A DNA stretch of 64,000 bases, taken from assembly GCA_024372625.1 (NCBI GenBank), contig CP099604.1, forward strand, positions 62,001 through 126,000, given 5' to 3'. Both the position numbers and the translations under genes were made by a program. This document shows, in pieces, positions 34,171 to 42,445 of this stretch. How positions within the stretch are numbered: the stretch's first letter is position 1; each line of letters starts with the position of its first letter. Below the pieces are notes generated by a model. That model was not told the DNA's origin. It saw only the letters and a program-made list of their open reading frames with translations, and ran no database searches. The stretch is from Comamonadaceae bacterium OTU4NAUVB1. GTDB lineage: Bacteria; Pseudomonadota; Gammaproteobacteria; Burkholderiales; Burkholderiaceae_C.

Positions 34171-34953
34171 ATGAAAGTCGCCAACCGTCGCGAGGCCATC
34201 CTGGACGCCGTCCACCAGGGAATTTCCGACCTCACCTCGCTGTGCGAGAAGTTCGGCGTCTCCGAGGCCACGGCGCGGCGCGACCTGCACGTGCTGCAGC
34301 AGGAGGGCCGCCTGCTGCGGACCTACGGCGGGGCGGTGGCCCATCCGATCCAGCACGAGCCGGAGGAATCCCTGGAATCCCGCCAGTCGCAGCACCATGC
34401 GGCCAAGACGGAGATCGCCCGGCGGGCGGCGCGCCTCGTGCGCGAGGGCGACACGGTTTTCATCGACGCCGGCACCACGACCCAGTGCTTCGCGCGCGAA
34501 CTGGCGGCCGAGACCCGTGCCCAGGTCTTCACCAACAACCTGCTGGTGGTGCAGGGCCTGGCTGCGCGCGGCATGGCGGTGTCGCTGCTCGGCGGCGACC
34601 TGCGCGCGGGCAGCATGAGCGTCTTCGGGCCGCTGGCCGACCTGTCGCTGGAACGGCTGACCTTCGACAAGGTCTTCACCAGCGCCGACGGCGTCGATGC
34701 GGAACTCGGACTGTGCGAGGGCTCGGCCGAACAGGCCTGGTTCAAGGAGAAGGTGTTCCGCCGGGCGCGGCAGGTCGTGGTGCTCGCCACCGCCGAGAAG
34801 CTCAGCCGCCGCTCCCAGATGTACTGGACGCCCATGAACCGGGCCTGGACCCTGGTCACCGACGCCCCGCCGCAGCACCACCCGCTGCAGCCCTTCGTGG
34901 ATCACGTGCTGATCGAGGTGCTGCCGGGTCCGGCGTCGGGCGAGGGCCGCTAG
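34171..34953 (+). CDS. DeoR/GlpR family transcriptional regulator
   Basis: The product has 260 residues. The DeoR helix-turn-helix is at about 4-55 (RREAILDAVHQGISDLTSLCEKFGVSEATARRDLHVLQQEGRLLRTYGGA). The C-terminal sensor is an ISOCOT-type domain with DTVFIDAGTTTQCFA and TNNLLVVQGL, which bind phosphorylated sugar ligands in this family. A phosphorylated four-carbon acid made by the DUF1537 kinase is therefore a sensible inducer. It diverges from the Bug gene, and matching palindromes occur in both nearby promoters. Expected to repress the cluster in absence of ligand. Confidence 0.93.
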   Translation: MKVANRREAILDAVHQGISDLTSLCEKFGVSEATARRDLHVLQQEGRLLRTYGGAVAHPIQHEPEESLESRQSQHHAAKTEIARRAARLVREGDTVFIDAGTTTQCFARELAAETRAQVFTNNLLVVQGLAARGMAVSLLGGDLRAGSMSVFGPLADLSLERLTFDKVFTSADGVDAELGLCEGSAEQAWFKEKVFRRARQVVVLATAEKLSRRSQMYWTPMNRAWTLVTDAPPQHHPLQPFVDHVLIEVLPGPASGEGR

Positions 34954-35034
34954 GGTGCCGGGCGTCGGGGCGGCGCGGTGCGCCGCCCGGGATCGGGGCG
35001 GGTCGACTTGGTGCACCCGTCGCACGGGTGGAGC

Positions 35035-36234
35035 ATGAACGCGCTCCGGCGTCACCCGGTGGGCACCATCGTGCTGGCGCAGCTCTTCGGCACGTCGCTG
35101 TGGTTCAGCCCGAACAGCGCGGCCGACGACCTGATGCGTGCCTGGTCGCTGTCGCCCGCCGCCTTCGGCCATCTCACCAGCGCGGTGCAGGTGGGCTTCA
35201 TCGCGGGGACGCTGCTGCTGGCGGTCTCGGGCCTGGCCGACCGCTTCTCCGCGAGCCGCATCTTCGCCATCGCCAGCGTGACGGGGGCCGCCGTCAACGC
35301 CGCCTTCGCGCTCGCGCCGGTGGGGTTCGGCCAGGCGCTGGCGCTGCGCCTGGGGGTCGGCCTGTGCCTGGCGGGCATCTACCCGCTGGGCATGAAGATG
35401 GTGATCGGCTGGCGCCGCGGCCCTGCGGGCGCCTCGCTGGGCCTGCTCGTGGCCATGCTGACGCTCGGCACCGCGCTGCCCCACGCCATCCGTGCCGCCG
35501 GCGGCGAACTGTCCTGGCAGGCCGTGGTCCTGACGTCGTCGTTCCTGGCGTGGGCCGGCGCGGCCGCGATCTTCCTGCTCGGCGACGGCCCGCACCTGCC
35601 GGCATCGCCGCCAGGGCGGAGGCCCTGGGGCCAGGCCCTCGCGGTCTTACGGGAGCGTTCGTTCCGGGCCAGCGCGTTCGGCTATTTCGGGCACATGTGG
35701 GAGCTGTACGCGTTCTGGACGGTGGCGCCGTTCCTGGTCCTGACGGCCGTGCGACGCTCGGGCGTCGCGGTGGCGTCGCAACCCCGCCTCGTGTCGGCGC
35801 TGTCGTTCGCCGTCATCGCGGTCGGCGCGCTCGGCTGCATTCTTGCCGGCCGGCTCAGCGGCCGCTTCGGCAGCGCGCGGGTGGCCGCGGTGGCGCTCGC
35901 GACCTCCGGGGCGATGTGCCTGCTGTACCCGCTGCTGGCCAGCCGGGCCGGCTGGGTCGTCTGCGTGCTCGCGCTGCTGGTCTGGGGCTGCGCCGTGATC
36001 GCCGATTCGGCCCAGTTCTCCGCCCTCTCCGCGAGTGTCTGTCCGCCGCACGCGGTGGGCACGGCGCTGGCCTTTCAGAACAGCATCGGCTTTCTCGTGA
36101 CCGTCGCCTCCATCACCCTGGTGACGGCCAACGTCCAATCGATGGGCAACGCCGTGGCGTGGCTGCTGCTGCCCGGTCCGCTGTTCGGACTCGCGATGTT
36201 CAGGACCCTGCTGCGGGCGCGGATCGCCCCTTGA
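35035..36234 (+). CDS. MFS transporter
   Basis: The product has 399 residues with about twelve hydrophobic segments. The opening [24 protein letters not shown] resembles a group of MFS proteins common in Burkholderiales, and the loop between helices 2 and 3 ([10 protein letters not shown]) is close to the MFS motif A. It is 81 bp after the DeoR gene on the same strand, so it might be co-transcribed with it, but no direct evidence ties its substrate to the acid-sugar pathway. Export or uptake cannot be distinguished from sequence. Confidence 0.87.
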   Translation: MNALRRHPVGTIVLAQLFGTSLWFSPNSAADDLMRAWSLSPAAFGHLTSAVQVGFIAGTLLLAVSGLADRFSASRIFAIASVTGAAVNAAFALAPVGFGQALALRLGVGLCLAGIYPLGMKMVIGWRRGPAGASLGLLVAMLTLGTALPHAIRAAGGELSWQAVVLTSSFLAWAGAAAIFLLGDGPHLPASPPGRRPWGQALAVLRERSFRASAFGYFGHMWELYAFWTVAPFLVLTAVRRSGVAVASQPRLVSALSFAVIAVGALGCILAGRLSGRFGSARVAAVALATSGAMCLLYPLLASRAGWVVCVLALLVWGCAVIADSAQFSALSASVCPPHAVGTALAFQNSIGFLVTVASITLVTANVQSMGNAVAWLLLPGPLFGLAMFRTLLRARIAP

Positions 36235-36483
36235 CGCCTTGACACCTTGCCAGCGCGGCGAAGCGGTGCTTCCCGGACCGGGCATGTGGATTGCTCCCAC
36301 GGGACCCGGGCATGGGTCGCCTCAACGACGGGGACGACGGTACGACGCAGAAGGCGGTCAAAAGCGCCCCCGGGTCTGCAAACCTTGCGGCCTTTCTTGC
36401 CGATCGCTCCGCCGCGGCCCGGACGGTCGCGACGGCTGCGGCCGGGCTTTGGCGCCAGGGTCTTCCTGGCAGAAGGGAATTCG

Positions 36484-37260
36484 GTGGCCGACATGACGCA
36501 TCCGTTGCCCGGAACGGGTCCCGCTGCGAGGCAGCCACCTCCCGGCCTTGCTGCGACCGGGGCGTCCCCGGCGTGGACCGCCAACCGCCTGCTCGCCGGC
36601 CTGGCGCCCGAAGACGTCGCGCGCTGGTCGCCGCACCTGCGGGCCCTGGACCTGCCGGCGGGCCACGTGCTCGTGGCGCCGCGCGGGAAACCCCGGCATG
36701 TCTACTTTCCGACCACGGCGATCGTCTCGCTGGTCCATGTCCAGGAGGACGGCTCGACGGTGGAGGTCGCGGTGACGGGCCGGGAAGGGTTCGTCGGCGT
36801 GCCGGTCGTCACGGGCGGCGACGTCATGCCCTACCAGGCACTCATGCAGACGCCGGGGCAGGTGTGGCAGCTGCCCGTGGAACTGCTCAGGGCCGAAGTC
36901 GCGCGTGGCGGCCCGGTGCTGCGTCACCTGCTGCTGTTCGTGCAGGCGCTCTTCACCCAGGTCTCGCAGACGGCCGTGTGCAACCGGCATCACTCGCTGG
37001 AGCAGCACCTGTGCCGCTGGTTGCTCCTGATGTTCGACCGGCTCGACGACCGGCAGCTCGCCATGACCCAGGAAGCGATCTCCACGATGCTGGGCGTGCG
37101 TCGCGAGACCGTGACCGAGGCGGCCGGCGCGCTCCAGGCCGCGGGCCTGATCCGCTACGCGCGCGGGCGCATCGACCTCGTCGACCGCCGGGGGCTGGAG
37201 GGCAGGGCGTGCGAGTGCCATGCCTTCGTCGCGCAGGAGTACCGGCGGCTGCTGGGTTGA
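36484..37260 (+). CDS. Crp/Fnr family transcriptional regulator
   Basis: The product has 258 residues from the GTG at 36484, which has AGAAGGG 7-8 bases upstream; an ATG at 36493 is the alternative. A beta-roll sensor (about 30-150; HVYFPTTAIVSLVHVQEDGSTVEVAVTGREGFVG) is followed by a winged helix (QEAISTMLGVRRETVTEAAGALQAAGLI). The YFP(T/E)...GREG(F/M)VG style is that of a large group of Burkholderiales regulators that bind no known cyclic nucleotide. No conserved cysteine cluster. Target genes unknown; it is monocistronic and convergent with 37350. Confidence 0.87.
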   Translation: MADMTHPLPGTGPAARQPPPGLAATGASPAWTANRLLAGLAPEDVARWSPHLRALDLPAGHVLVAPRGKPRHVYFPTTAIVSLVHVQEDGSTVEVAVTGREGFVGVPVVTGGDVMPYQALMQTPGQVWQLPVELLRAEVARGGPVLRHLLLFVQALFTQVSQTAVCNRHHSLEQHLCRWLLLMFDRLDDRQLAMTQEAISTMLGVRRETVTEAAGALQAAGLIRYARGRIDLVDRRGLEGRACECHAFVAQEYRRLLG

Positions 37261-37349
37261 GAGCCGATTGCGGCCGGAGCGGTCGTGGGCCGAAGGAGAG
37301 CGGCAACACGCATGGCCTGCGGCCGCACGGCTCGGGCGACGCTGACCCC

Positions 37350-38222
37350 TCAGGCCGCGAACCGCTGCCCGCGCGCCATCAGCTCCGGCGTGCCGATGAC
37401 TTCGTTCAGTCCGTCGAAATCGAGCATCTCGGCCTGCAGCGGCGAGGTCGTGCCGTTCGAATGCAGGCTCGCGAAGTAGCGCTGCAGCTGCGCCGCCACG
37501 AAGCGCGCGGTGCCGCCGGGGAAGATGACGATCCGGAAGCCCCGCGCCCCGAGGGCCTCGGCGCTCTGCACCGGGCTCTTGCCGCCTTCCACCATGTTCG
37601 CCAGCATCGGCAGGTGCGGCGCGAAGCGCGCGCAGGCCGCGTCCATGTCGGCCTCGTTGCGCAAGGCCTCGATGAAGAGGGCGTCGACGCCGCACCGGCG
37701 GTACGCCTCGGCCCGCTCGAAGGCCGCGTCCAGCCCTTCGATTGCCACCGCGTCGGTGCGCGCCAGGATCAGGGTCCGGTCGGACCGGCGGGCATCGAGC
37801 GCGGCCTTCAGCTTGCCGCACATCTCGGCGACCGGCACCAGCGTCTTGCCGTCGAGGTGGCCGCAGCGCTTGGGAAAGTCCTGGTCCTCGAGCTGGATCA
37901 TGGCCGCGCCCGCCGCCTCGAAGCCGCGCACCGTGCGCTGCACGTTGAGTGCGTTGCCATAGCCGGTGTCGCCGTCGACGATCACCGGGATCGACACCCG
38001 GTCGGTGATGCGTGCCAGCACGTCGGTGGTCTCGCTGGCCGTGGTCAGCCCGACGTCGGAGCGGCCCAGCTGCGAATAGGCGACGGCGCCGCCCGAGAGG
38101 TAGAGGGCCTCGAAGCCGGCCTGCTCCGCCAGGAGCGCGGTGAGCGCGTCGTACACGCCGGGCGCCAGCAGGGGGCGCGGCTGCGCGAGCCGTTCGCGCA
38201 GCGCCATGCGGGGGGCGCTCAT
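37350..38222 (-). CDS. isocitrate lyase / PEP mutase superfamily C-C lyase
   Basis: The product has 290 residues. DGDTGYG at 83-89 holds the metal-binding aspartates and KRCGH at 118-122 the catalytic cysteine found in isocitrate, 2-methylisocitrate and 2,3-dimethylmalate lyases (PEP mutases lack it). So it cleaves a C-C bond of a hydroxy-dicarboxylate, or a related acid, releasing pyruvate, glyoxylate or succinate type products. Overlaps the Bug gene by 4 bp (ATGA) and is the last gene of the dioxygenase operon. Not prpB by context, as no methylcitrate genes are near. Confidence 0.88.
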   Translation of the reverse strand: MSAPRMALRERLAQPRPLLAPGVYDALTALLAEQAGFEALYLSGGAVAYSQLGRSDVGLTTASETTDVLARITDRVSIPVIVDGDTGYGNALNVQRTVRGFEAAGAAMIQLEDQDFPKRCGHLDGKTLVPVAEMCGKLKAALDARRSDRTLILARTDAVAIEGLDAAFERAEAYRRCGVDALFIEALRNEADMDAACARFAPHLPMLANMVEGGKSPVQSAEALGARGFRIVIFPGGTARFVAAQLQRYFASLHSNGTTSPLQAEMLDFDGLNEVIGTPELMARGQRFAA

Positions 38223-39187
38223 TCGGGCTTCGCCCCGGTCGCGGCCACGACCTTGCCCCAGCGCACGATCTCCGCGGCGACGAACTGCTGGAACTCGGCC
38301 GGCGTGCTGCCCACCGGCACCAGGCCTTCGTCGGCGAGGCGCCGGGCCATCTCGGGCGAGGCGAGCGCGGCGCGCGCGGCGCCGGCGAGCCGGTCGACCA
38401 GCTCCCTGGGCATCCTCGCCGGACCGAACAGGCCGTACCAGGAGTTGTATTCGTAGCCCGGCAGCACCTCGGAGATCGCCGGCACGTCGGGGTACGCGGG
38501 CAGGCGCCGGGGACTGGTCACGGCCAGCGCCTTGAGGCGCCCGCCCTTGATCAGCGACTGCACCGTGGCCACGCCCGCGAACACCAGGTCGATCTGCCCG
38601 GCCACCACGTCCTGGATCGCCGGGCCGGTGCCCTTGTAGGGCACGCCGACGATGTCGATGCCGGCGTCGCGCCGGAGCATCTCGCCCGCGAGGTGGTTGG
38701 CCGAGCCGATCCCGGCCACCGCCACGTTGAGCTTGCCGGGCTGCGCCTTCGCCAGCGCGATCAGTTCGACCACGTTGGTGGCCTTGAACGACGGGCGGGC
38801 CACCAGCATCGCGGGCGAACTCGCGATCTGGCTGATGGGCGTGAAGTCCTTGACGGGGTCGAAGGGCAGGCTGTCGTAGAGGGAGGCGTTGATCGCGTGG
38901 CTGGTGTAGCTCAGCAGCAGCGTCTGTCCGTCGGGCTCGGCCTTGGCCGTGGCCAGCGCGGCGATGTTGCCCGCCGCGCCGGGGCGGTTGTCGACGATGA
39001 ACGGCCGGTCCAGCCGCCGGCCGAGTTCGAGGGCGATGGCCCGCGCGACGATGTCGGTGCCGCCGCCGGGCGTGGCGCCGACCAGCAGCCGGGTGGCCTG
39101 CGGCTGGGCCGCCGCCGTGCCGAGCATCGTCAGCCCGCCGGGCAGGACCAGCGCGTTCGCCAGCGCGAGGAGTCCACGCCGGTTCAT
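38219..39187 (-). CDS. Bug/TctC family receptor, dioxygenase operon
   Basis: The product has 322 residues. Signal peptide about 1-27 (MNRRGLLALANALVLPGG...AAAQ). The mature domain has the Bug pattern: RLLVGATPGGGTDIVAR, DRPFIVDNRPGAAGNIA and GVPYKGTGPAIQDVVAGQIDLVFAG. It recognises a carboxylate in the periplasm. The gene overlaps both neighbours by ATGA junctions, so receptor, dioxygenase and lyase are made together, and its ligand is probably the operon's substrate. No TctA/B in the window. Confidence 0.92.
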   Translation of the reverse strand: MNRRGLLALANALVLPGGLTMLGTAAAQPQATRLLVGATPGGGTDIVARAIALELGRRLDRPFIVDNRPGAAGNIAALATAKAEPDGQTLLLSYTSHAINASLYDSLPFDPVKDFTPISQIASSPAMLVARPSFKATNVVELIALAKAQPGKLNVAVAGIGSANHLAGEMLRRDAGIDIVGVPYKGTGPAIQDVVAGQIDLVFAGVATVQSLIKGGRLKALAVTSPRRLPAYPDVPAISEVLPGYEYNSWYGLFGPARMPRELVDRLAGAARAALASPEMARRLADEGLVPVGSTPAEFQQFVAAEIVRWGKVVAATGAKPE

Positions 39188-40305
39188 GGCGCCACGCCCG
39201 CCTGCCAGGCCTTCAGGGGCATGCCCATGACGGCCGCCTGGCGTCGCTCGTAGTCGACGAACTCGGGGGTGATCGCGCTGCCGCGCACGCCGCCGCGCAC
39301 CGCGCCGGCGCGCACGTCGCCGTAATACTCCTCCCATTCGGGCGGCAGGGGCTGTGACGAGGGAATCGACATCCAGAGGCGGAACAGGTGGCGCTTGCGG
39401 TCCGCGTCCTCGAAGTCCTCGAAGGGCGTGCGCGAGTGCAGGGTGACGTAGTTGTTGAGGAACTGCATGTCGCCGCGCTCCAGCGACATCGTGTAGCAGA
39501 AGCGCGGATCGGGCAGCAGTTCGTCGAGCAGGTCGAGCGCCTCGATCTGCGGGGGCGTGAGGCGCGGCGCCTCCGGAAAATCGCGCTGGGCCGCCACCGT
39601 GTTCTTGCGGTTGGTGCGCATGGCGAAGTGCGTCGGATCGCTGCCCAGGATCGGGCAGTTGTAGAACGGCGGCTGGCTCGGGTCCTGCGTGCCCTGGTAG
39701 CTGTGGTGGATCGGCTGGCGGAGCACCTCGACCAGGTCCGGCCGCACGCGCCGCACCGCGTCGATCACCGCGATCGAGCTGACGACCTTGCTGGTCCCGC
39801 CGGCCTTGGCGGTGCGGCGGCACAGCAGGCCCACCACGTCGCAGGAGTCCTGGTGGAAGTCGAGACCGGCGTTGGTGTTGTAGCCGCGCCCGCCCTTGAC
39901 CTTGTAGTCGCCGCCCTCGTCGCGCACGTCGTTCATGATCTGGCTGGCGCGGTTCTGGGTGCGCGCCACGCCCATGTACAGGCTCATGCCCCACACGGCG
40001 AGGCGCGTCTCGTCCTCGCTCCAGCGCTCGACCGGAAAGCCCTTGAGCAGGCACATGCCCCAGCGGCCCTGCGTGGTCGCCATGGCCTGGGCCAGGGCGC
40101 CGGCCGCGTCGGCGTCGAGCGGGAAGTCGGCCTGGGTCATCGCCAGGAAGGGCTTGTCGAGCCGCCTGGCGTGGGCCAGCGCGGCATCGAGGCCGGCCAC
40201 CACCTCGGCGCCGAGGTGCTGGATCCATGATTCGTCCTGCTGGACGTCGGCGGCGAGCCAGGCGCGGGGCCCGGTGCCCAGGTGGTCGGGGATGTCTCTG
40301 TTCAT
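39184..40305 (-). CDS. TauD/TfdA family Fe(II)/2-oxoglutarate dioxygenase
   Basis: The product has 373 residues, longer than TauD (about 280). The iron ligands are His151 and Asp153 (LDFHQDSCD) with the distal His290 (NNYVTLHSRTPF); Arg309 in HLFRLW would hold 2-oxoglutarate. Long TauD relatives of this form are common in Burkholderiales and resemble gamma-butyrobetaine or clavaminate-synthase-like hydroxylases. It would hydroxylate the imported acid, or cleave an ether or amine bond. First gene of the operon, divergent from the LysR gene at 40377. Confidence 0.9.
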   Translation of the reverse strand: MNRDIPDHLGTGPRAWLAADVQQDESWIQHLGAEVVAGLDAALAHARRLDKPFLAMTQADFPLDADAAGALAQAMATTQGRWGMCLLKGFPVERWSEDETRLAVWGMSLYMGVARTQNRASQIMNDVRDEGGDYKVKGGRGYNTNAGLDFHQDSCDVVGLLCRRTAKAGGTSKVVSSIAVIDAVRRVRPDLVEVLRQPIHHSYQGTQDPSQPPFYNCPILGSDPTHFAMRTNRKNTVAAQRDFPEAPRLTPPQIEALDLLDELLPDPRFCYTMSLERGDMQFLNNYVTLHSRTPFEDFEDADRKRHLFRLWMSIPSSQPLPPEWEEYYGDVRAGAVRGGVRGSAITPEFVDYERRQAAVMGMPLKAWQAGVAP

Positions 40306-40357
40306 GTGGCGCAGTCTAGGCAGGCCGCGCCAGGGAAAATAGCGATGTTCCTTGGTG

Positions 40358-40370
40358 TCCTGAGTCAGGA
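40358..40370. promoter_or_regulatory. palindrome before the LysR gene
   Basis: TCCTGA-G-TCAGGA is a perfect 6-bp palindrome with one central base in the 71-bp gap between divergent dioxygenase and LysR genes. It overlaps the ribosome-binding region of the LysR gene, suggesting autoregulation by steric block. A longer TTCCT...AGGAA pair (40348-40371) surrounds it. Confidence 0.5.
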
Positions 40371-40376
40371 AATTTG

Positions 40377-41276
40377 ATGAAGCTGGATGCGTTCTCCACG
40401 CTCGACGCCGTGCTGCGCGGCGGCACGCTCGCCGCGGCGGCGGCCGAGATGGACCTCACGCCGAGCGCGGTGAGCATGAAGATGAAGCAGCTGGAGGTCT
40501 ACATGGGCCAGCCGCTGTTCGACCGCTCGGGCCTGCAGGTGCGCCCGACGCGCCTGGCCCACGACGTCTCGACCGTCATGCGCGATGCCCTGCAGCAGCT
40601 CGAATCGCTGCGCAAGCGTCCGGGCGTGAGCATCGAGGGCGTGGTGCGGCTGGGCATGATCGAGTCGATGCAGCCCGTGCTGCTGCCCGGCGTGCTCCGG
40701 CTGCTGCGCGACCGCTACCCGCTGCTGGACGTGCGGCCCACGCGCGGCCGCAGCACCGGCCTGGTGGCCGCGGTGAAGGCGGGGGAACTCGACGCGGCGC
40801 TGGTCGCGCAGCCCGAGCGCGGCGCGTCCAGCCGCCTGCGCTGGCGCTCGATGCTGCGGCGCGAACTCGTGCTGATCGCGCCGCCGGGCGTGCAGGAGAG
40901 CAGTGTCGCGGCCCTGTTCCGGCAGCACGAGTGGATCCGCTACGACCGCGACACGGTCACCGGCGCGCTGGCGGCGCGCTACGTCGGCACGCACGTGAAG
41001 GAAAAGCGCAGCGAGCTCGAGTTCGACACGGTCGCGGCCATCGTCTCGATGGTGAGCGCGGGCCTGGGCATCTCGCTGGTGCAACTGGCCGACCCGAGGC
41101 TGTGCCAGATCTATCCGGTGCGCATCGTGCGGCTGGGCCGGGGTGCGCCGGTGCTGCAGCTGTCGCTGGTGACCCGCAAGGCCGACGACGACGACCGGTC
41201 GCTGGGCGTGCTGCGCGATGCGATGACCTCCGTGTGCATCGACGCGCAGCGCCAGCGGGCGTCGAGCGGGGTGTGA
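40377..41276 (+). CDS. LysR family transcriptional regulator (dioxygenase operon)
   Basis: The product has 299 residues. N-terminal winged helix about 1-60 (LDAFSTLDAVLRGGTLAAAAAEMDLTPSAVSMKMKQLE). The remainder is a periplasmic-binding-protein-like effector domain (VRLGMIESMQPVLLPGVLRLLRDRYPLL). It diverges from the dioxygenase/Bug/lyase operon with 71 bp between starts, the standard position for its activator. ATG at 40377 chosen; a TTG one codon upstream also reads in frame. Ligand probably the operon substrate. Confidence 0.92.
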   Translation: MKLDAFSTLDAVLRGGTLAAAAAEMDLTPSAVSMKMKQLEVYMGQPLFDRSGLQVRPTRLAHDVSTVMRDALQQLESLRKRPGVSIEGVVRLGMIESMQPVLLPGVLRLLRDRYPLLDVRPTRGRSTGLVAAVKAGELDAALVAQPERGASSRLRWRSMLRRELVLIAPPGVQESSVAALFRQHEWIRYDRDTVTGALAARYVGTHVKEKRSELEFDTVAAIVSMVSAGLGISLVQLADPRLCQIYPVRIVRLGRGAPVLQLSLVTRKADDDDRSLGVLRDAMTSVCIDAQRQRASSGV

Positions 41277-41285
41277 GGCCGCGCG

Positions 41286-41319
41286 CCGCCGGGGGTCTTC
41301 GGGCCCTGGCTCCCGGCGG
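41286..41319. terminator. possible hairpin between convergent LysR genes
   Basis: CCGCCGGG (41286-41293) pairs with CCCGGCGG (41312-41319) across an 18-base loop in the gap between two convergent genes. There is no T-run on either side, so it may be only GC-rich filler or a weak, factor-assisted stop. Confidence 0.3.
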
Positions 41320-41387
41320 GCGAACCGGGCCGGCCGGGTCCGGCCGCACCCGCGGGCGCCGTCATCAGAGGATGCGTGGGCTGACCG

Positions 41388-42314
41388 TCAACCCGGACCC
41401 GGGTCGGGCCTCGCGCCGGGTCGTGCCGCCTCGCCTTCGGCGACCGTCAGGAACCGGCGCAACGCGGGGTTCGGATTGCGGCCGTGGTGGGCCAGTGCGA
41501 TGCCGATGGTCGCGGCCGGCGGCAGGTCGGCGATGGGGCGGAAGACGGCGCCGGAGGAGCGCTGGTAGACCGTGTTGGCCGCCGGAACCAGCGCCACGCC
41601 CAGCCCGCTGGCGACCAGGCCCAGCACCGTCTGCACCTGCACGGCCTCCTGAGTGACGCGGGGCGCCACGCCCGCGTCCTGGAGCACCCGGCTGGCGGCG
41701 GCGTGCAGGCCGCCCACCGGCGACGGGGCGTAGGCGATGAACGGCTGGTTTTCCAGTTGGGCCAGCCGGATCGACGGCTTGCGCGCGAGCGCATGGCCCT
41801 TGGGCAGGGCCAGGCAGAAGTGGTCCTCCTCGACCTGCTGGAAGCGCAGCTCGGGCGGCCGGGTGGTGGGCAGCCGGACCAGGCCGAGATCGAGCGCCCC
41901 CGTCGCCACGCGCGAGAGCAGTTCCAGGTTGGTTCCTTCGCTCAGGCTGAGGTGGACGGCGGGGCAGCGCTGGCTGAACGCCTGCACCAGGCGCGGCAGC
42001 AGCCGCACCGTGACCGAACCGCTGAAGCCGATGCGCAGCCGCCCCGCGTCGCCGGCTTCGGCCTGCAGCGCGGCGGCCGCGATCTGCGAAGCGGCTTCCA
42101 GGCTGCGCCGGGCCGCCGCGAGCGCCGCTTCGCCCGCTGCCGTGAGGCGCACGCCGCGCGACCCGCGCACGAACAGCGGCAGGCCGATCTCCTCCTCCAG
42201 CTTGCGGATCGCCACCGACAGCGGCGGCTGCGCCATGTGCAGGCGTTGCGCCGCGACGCTGAAGCTGCCTTCCTCGGCCAGCACGATGAACTGACGCAGC
42301 TGACGCAATTCCAT
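41388..42314 (-). CDS. LysR family transcriptional regulator (acyl-CoA cluster)
   Basis: The product has 308 residues. Winged helix about 1-60 (MELRQLRQFIVLAEEGSFSVAAQRLHMAQPPLSVAIRKLEEEIG), then an effector domain of the BenM/CatR type (GRLRIGFSGSVTVRLLPRLVQAF, ENQPFIAYAPSPVGG). It diverges from the Bug gene at 42446 with 131 bp between starts, so it most likely activates the whole rightward acyl-CoA cluster. The region between holds GTATAT and ATATAC half-elements (about 42326-42366) that could be its site. Confidence 0.92.
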   Translation of the reverse strand: MELRQLRQFIVLAEEGSFSVAAQRLHMAQPPLSVAIRKLEEEIGLPLFVRGSRGVRLTAAGEAALAAARRSLEAASQIAAAALQAEAGDAGRLRIGFSGSVTVRLLPRLVQAFSQRCPAVHLSLSEGTNLELLSRVATGALDLGLVRLPTTRPPELRFQQVEEDHFCLALPKGHALARKPSIRLAQLENQPFIAYAPSPVGGLHAAASRVLQDAGVAPRVTQEAVQVQTVLGLVASGLGVALVPAANTVYQRSSGAVFRPIADLPPAATIGIALAHHGRNPNPALRRFLTVAEGEAARPGARPDPGPG

Positions 42315-42445
42315 CCATACACCCCGTATATAGAAGAGTCCACCAAAAGTATTGGATCGAATATACCCCGCTGCCTACCATCGGTCTTCATCACAAGGTG
42401 GCGCCCGATGTCCGGGCCGCGCACCGAACTCCAGGAGACAACCTC

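Noticed and set aside
34096-35595. A long minus-strand open frame of nearly 500 codons opposite the DeoR and MFS genes.
   Set aside because: Composition is Arg/His/Gln-rich without domain features. It is the antisense shadow of two clearly recognisable genes in GC-rich DNA.
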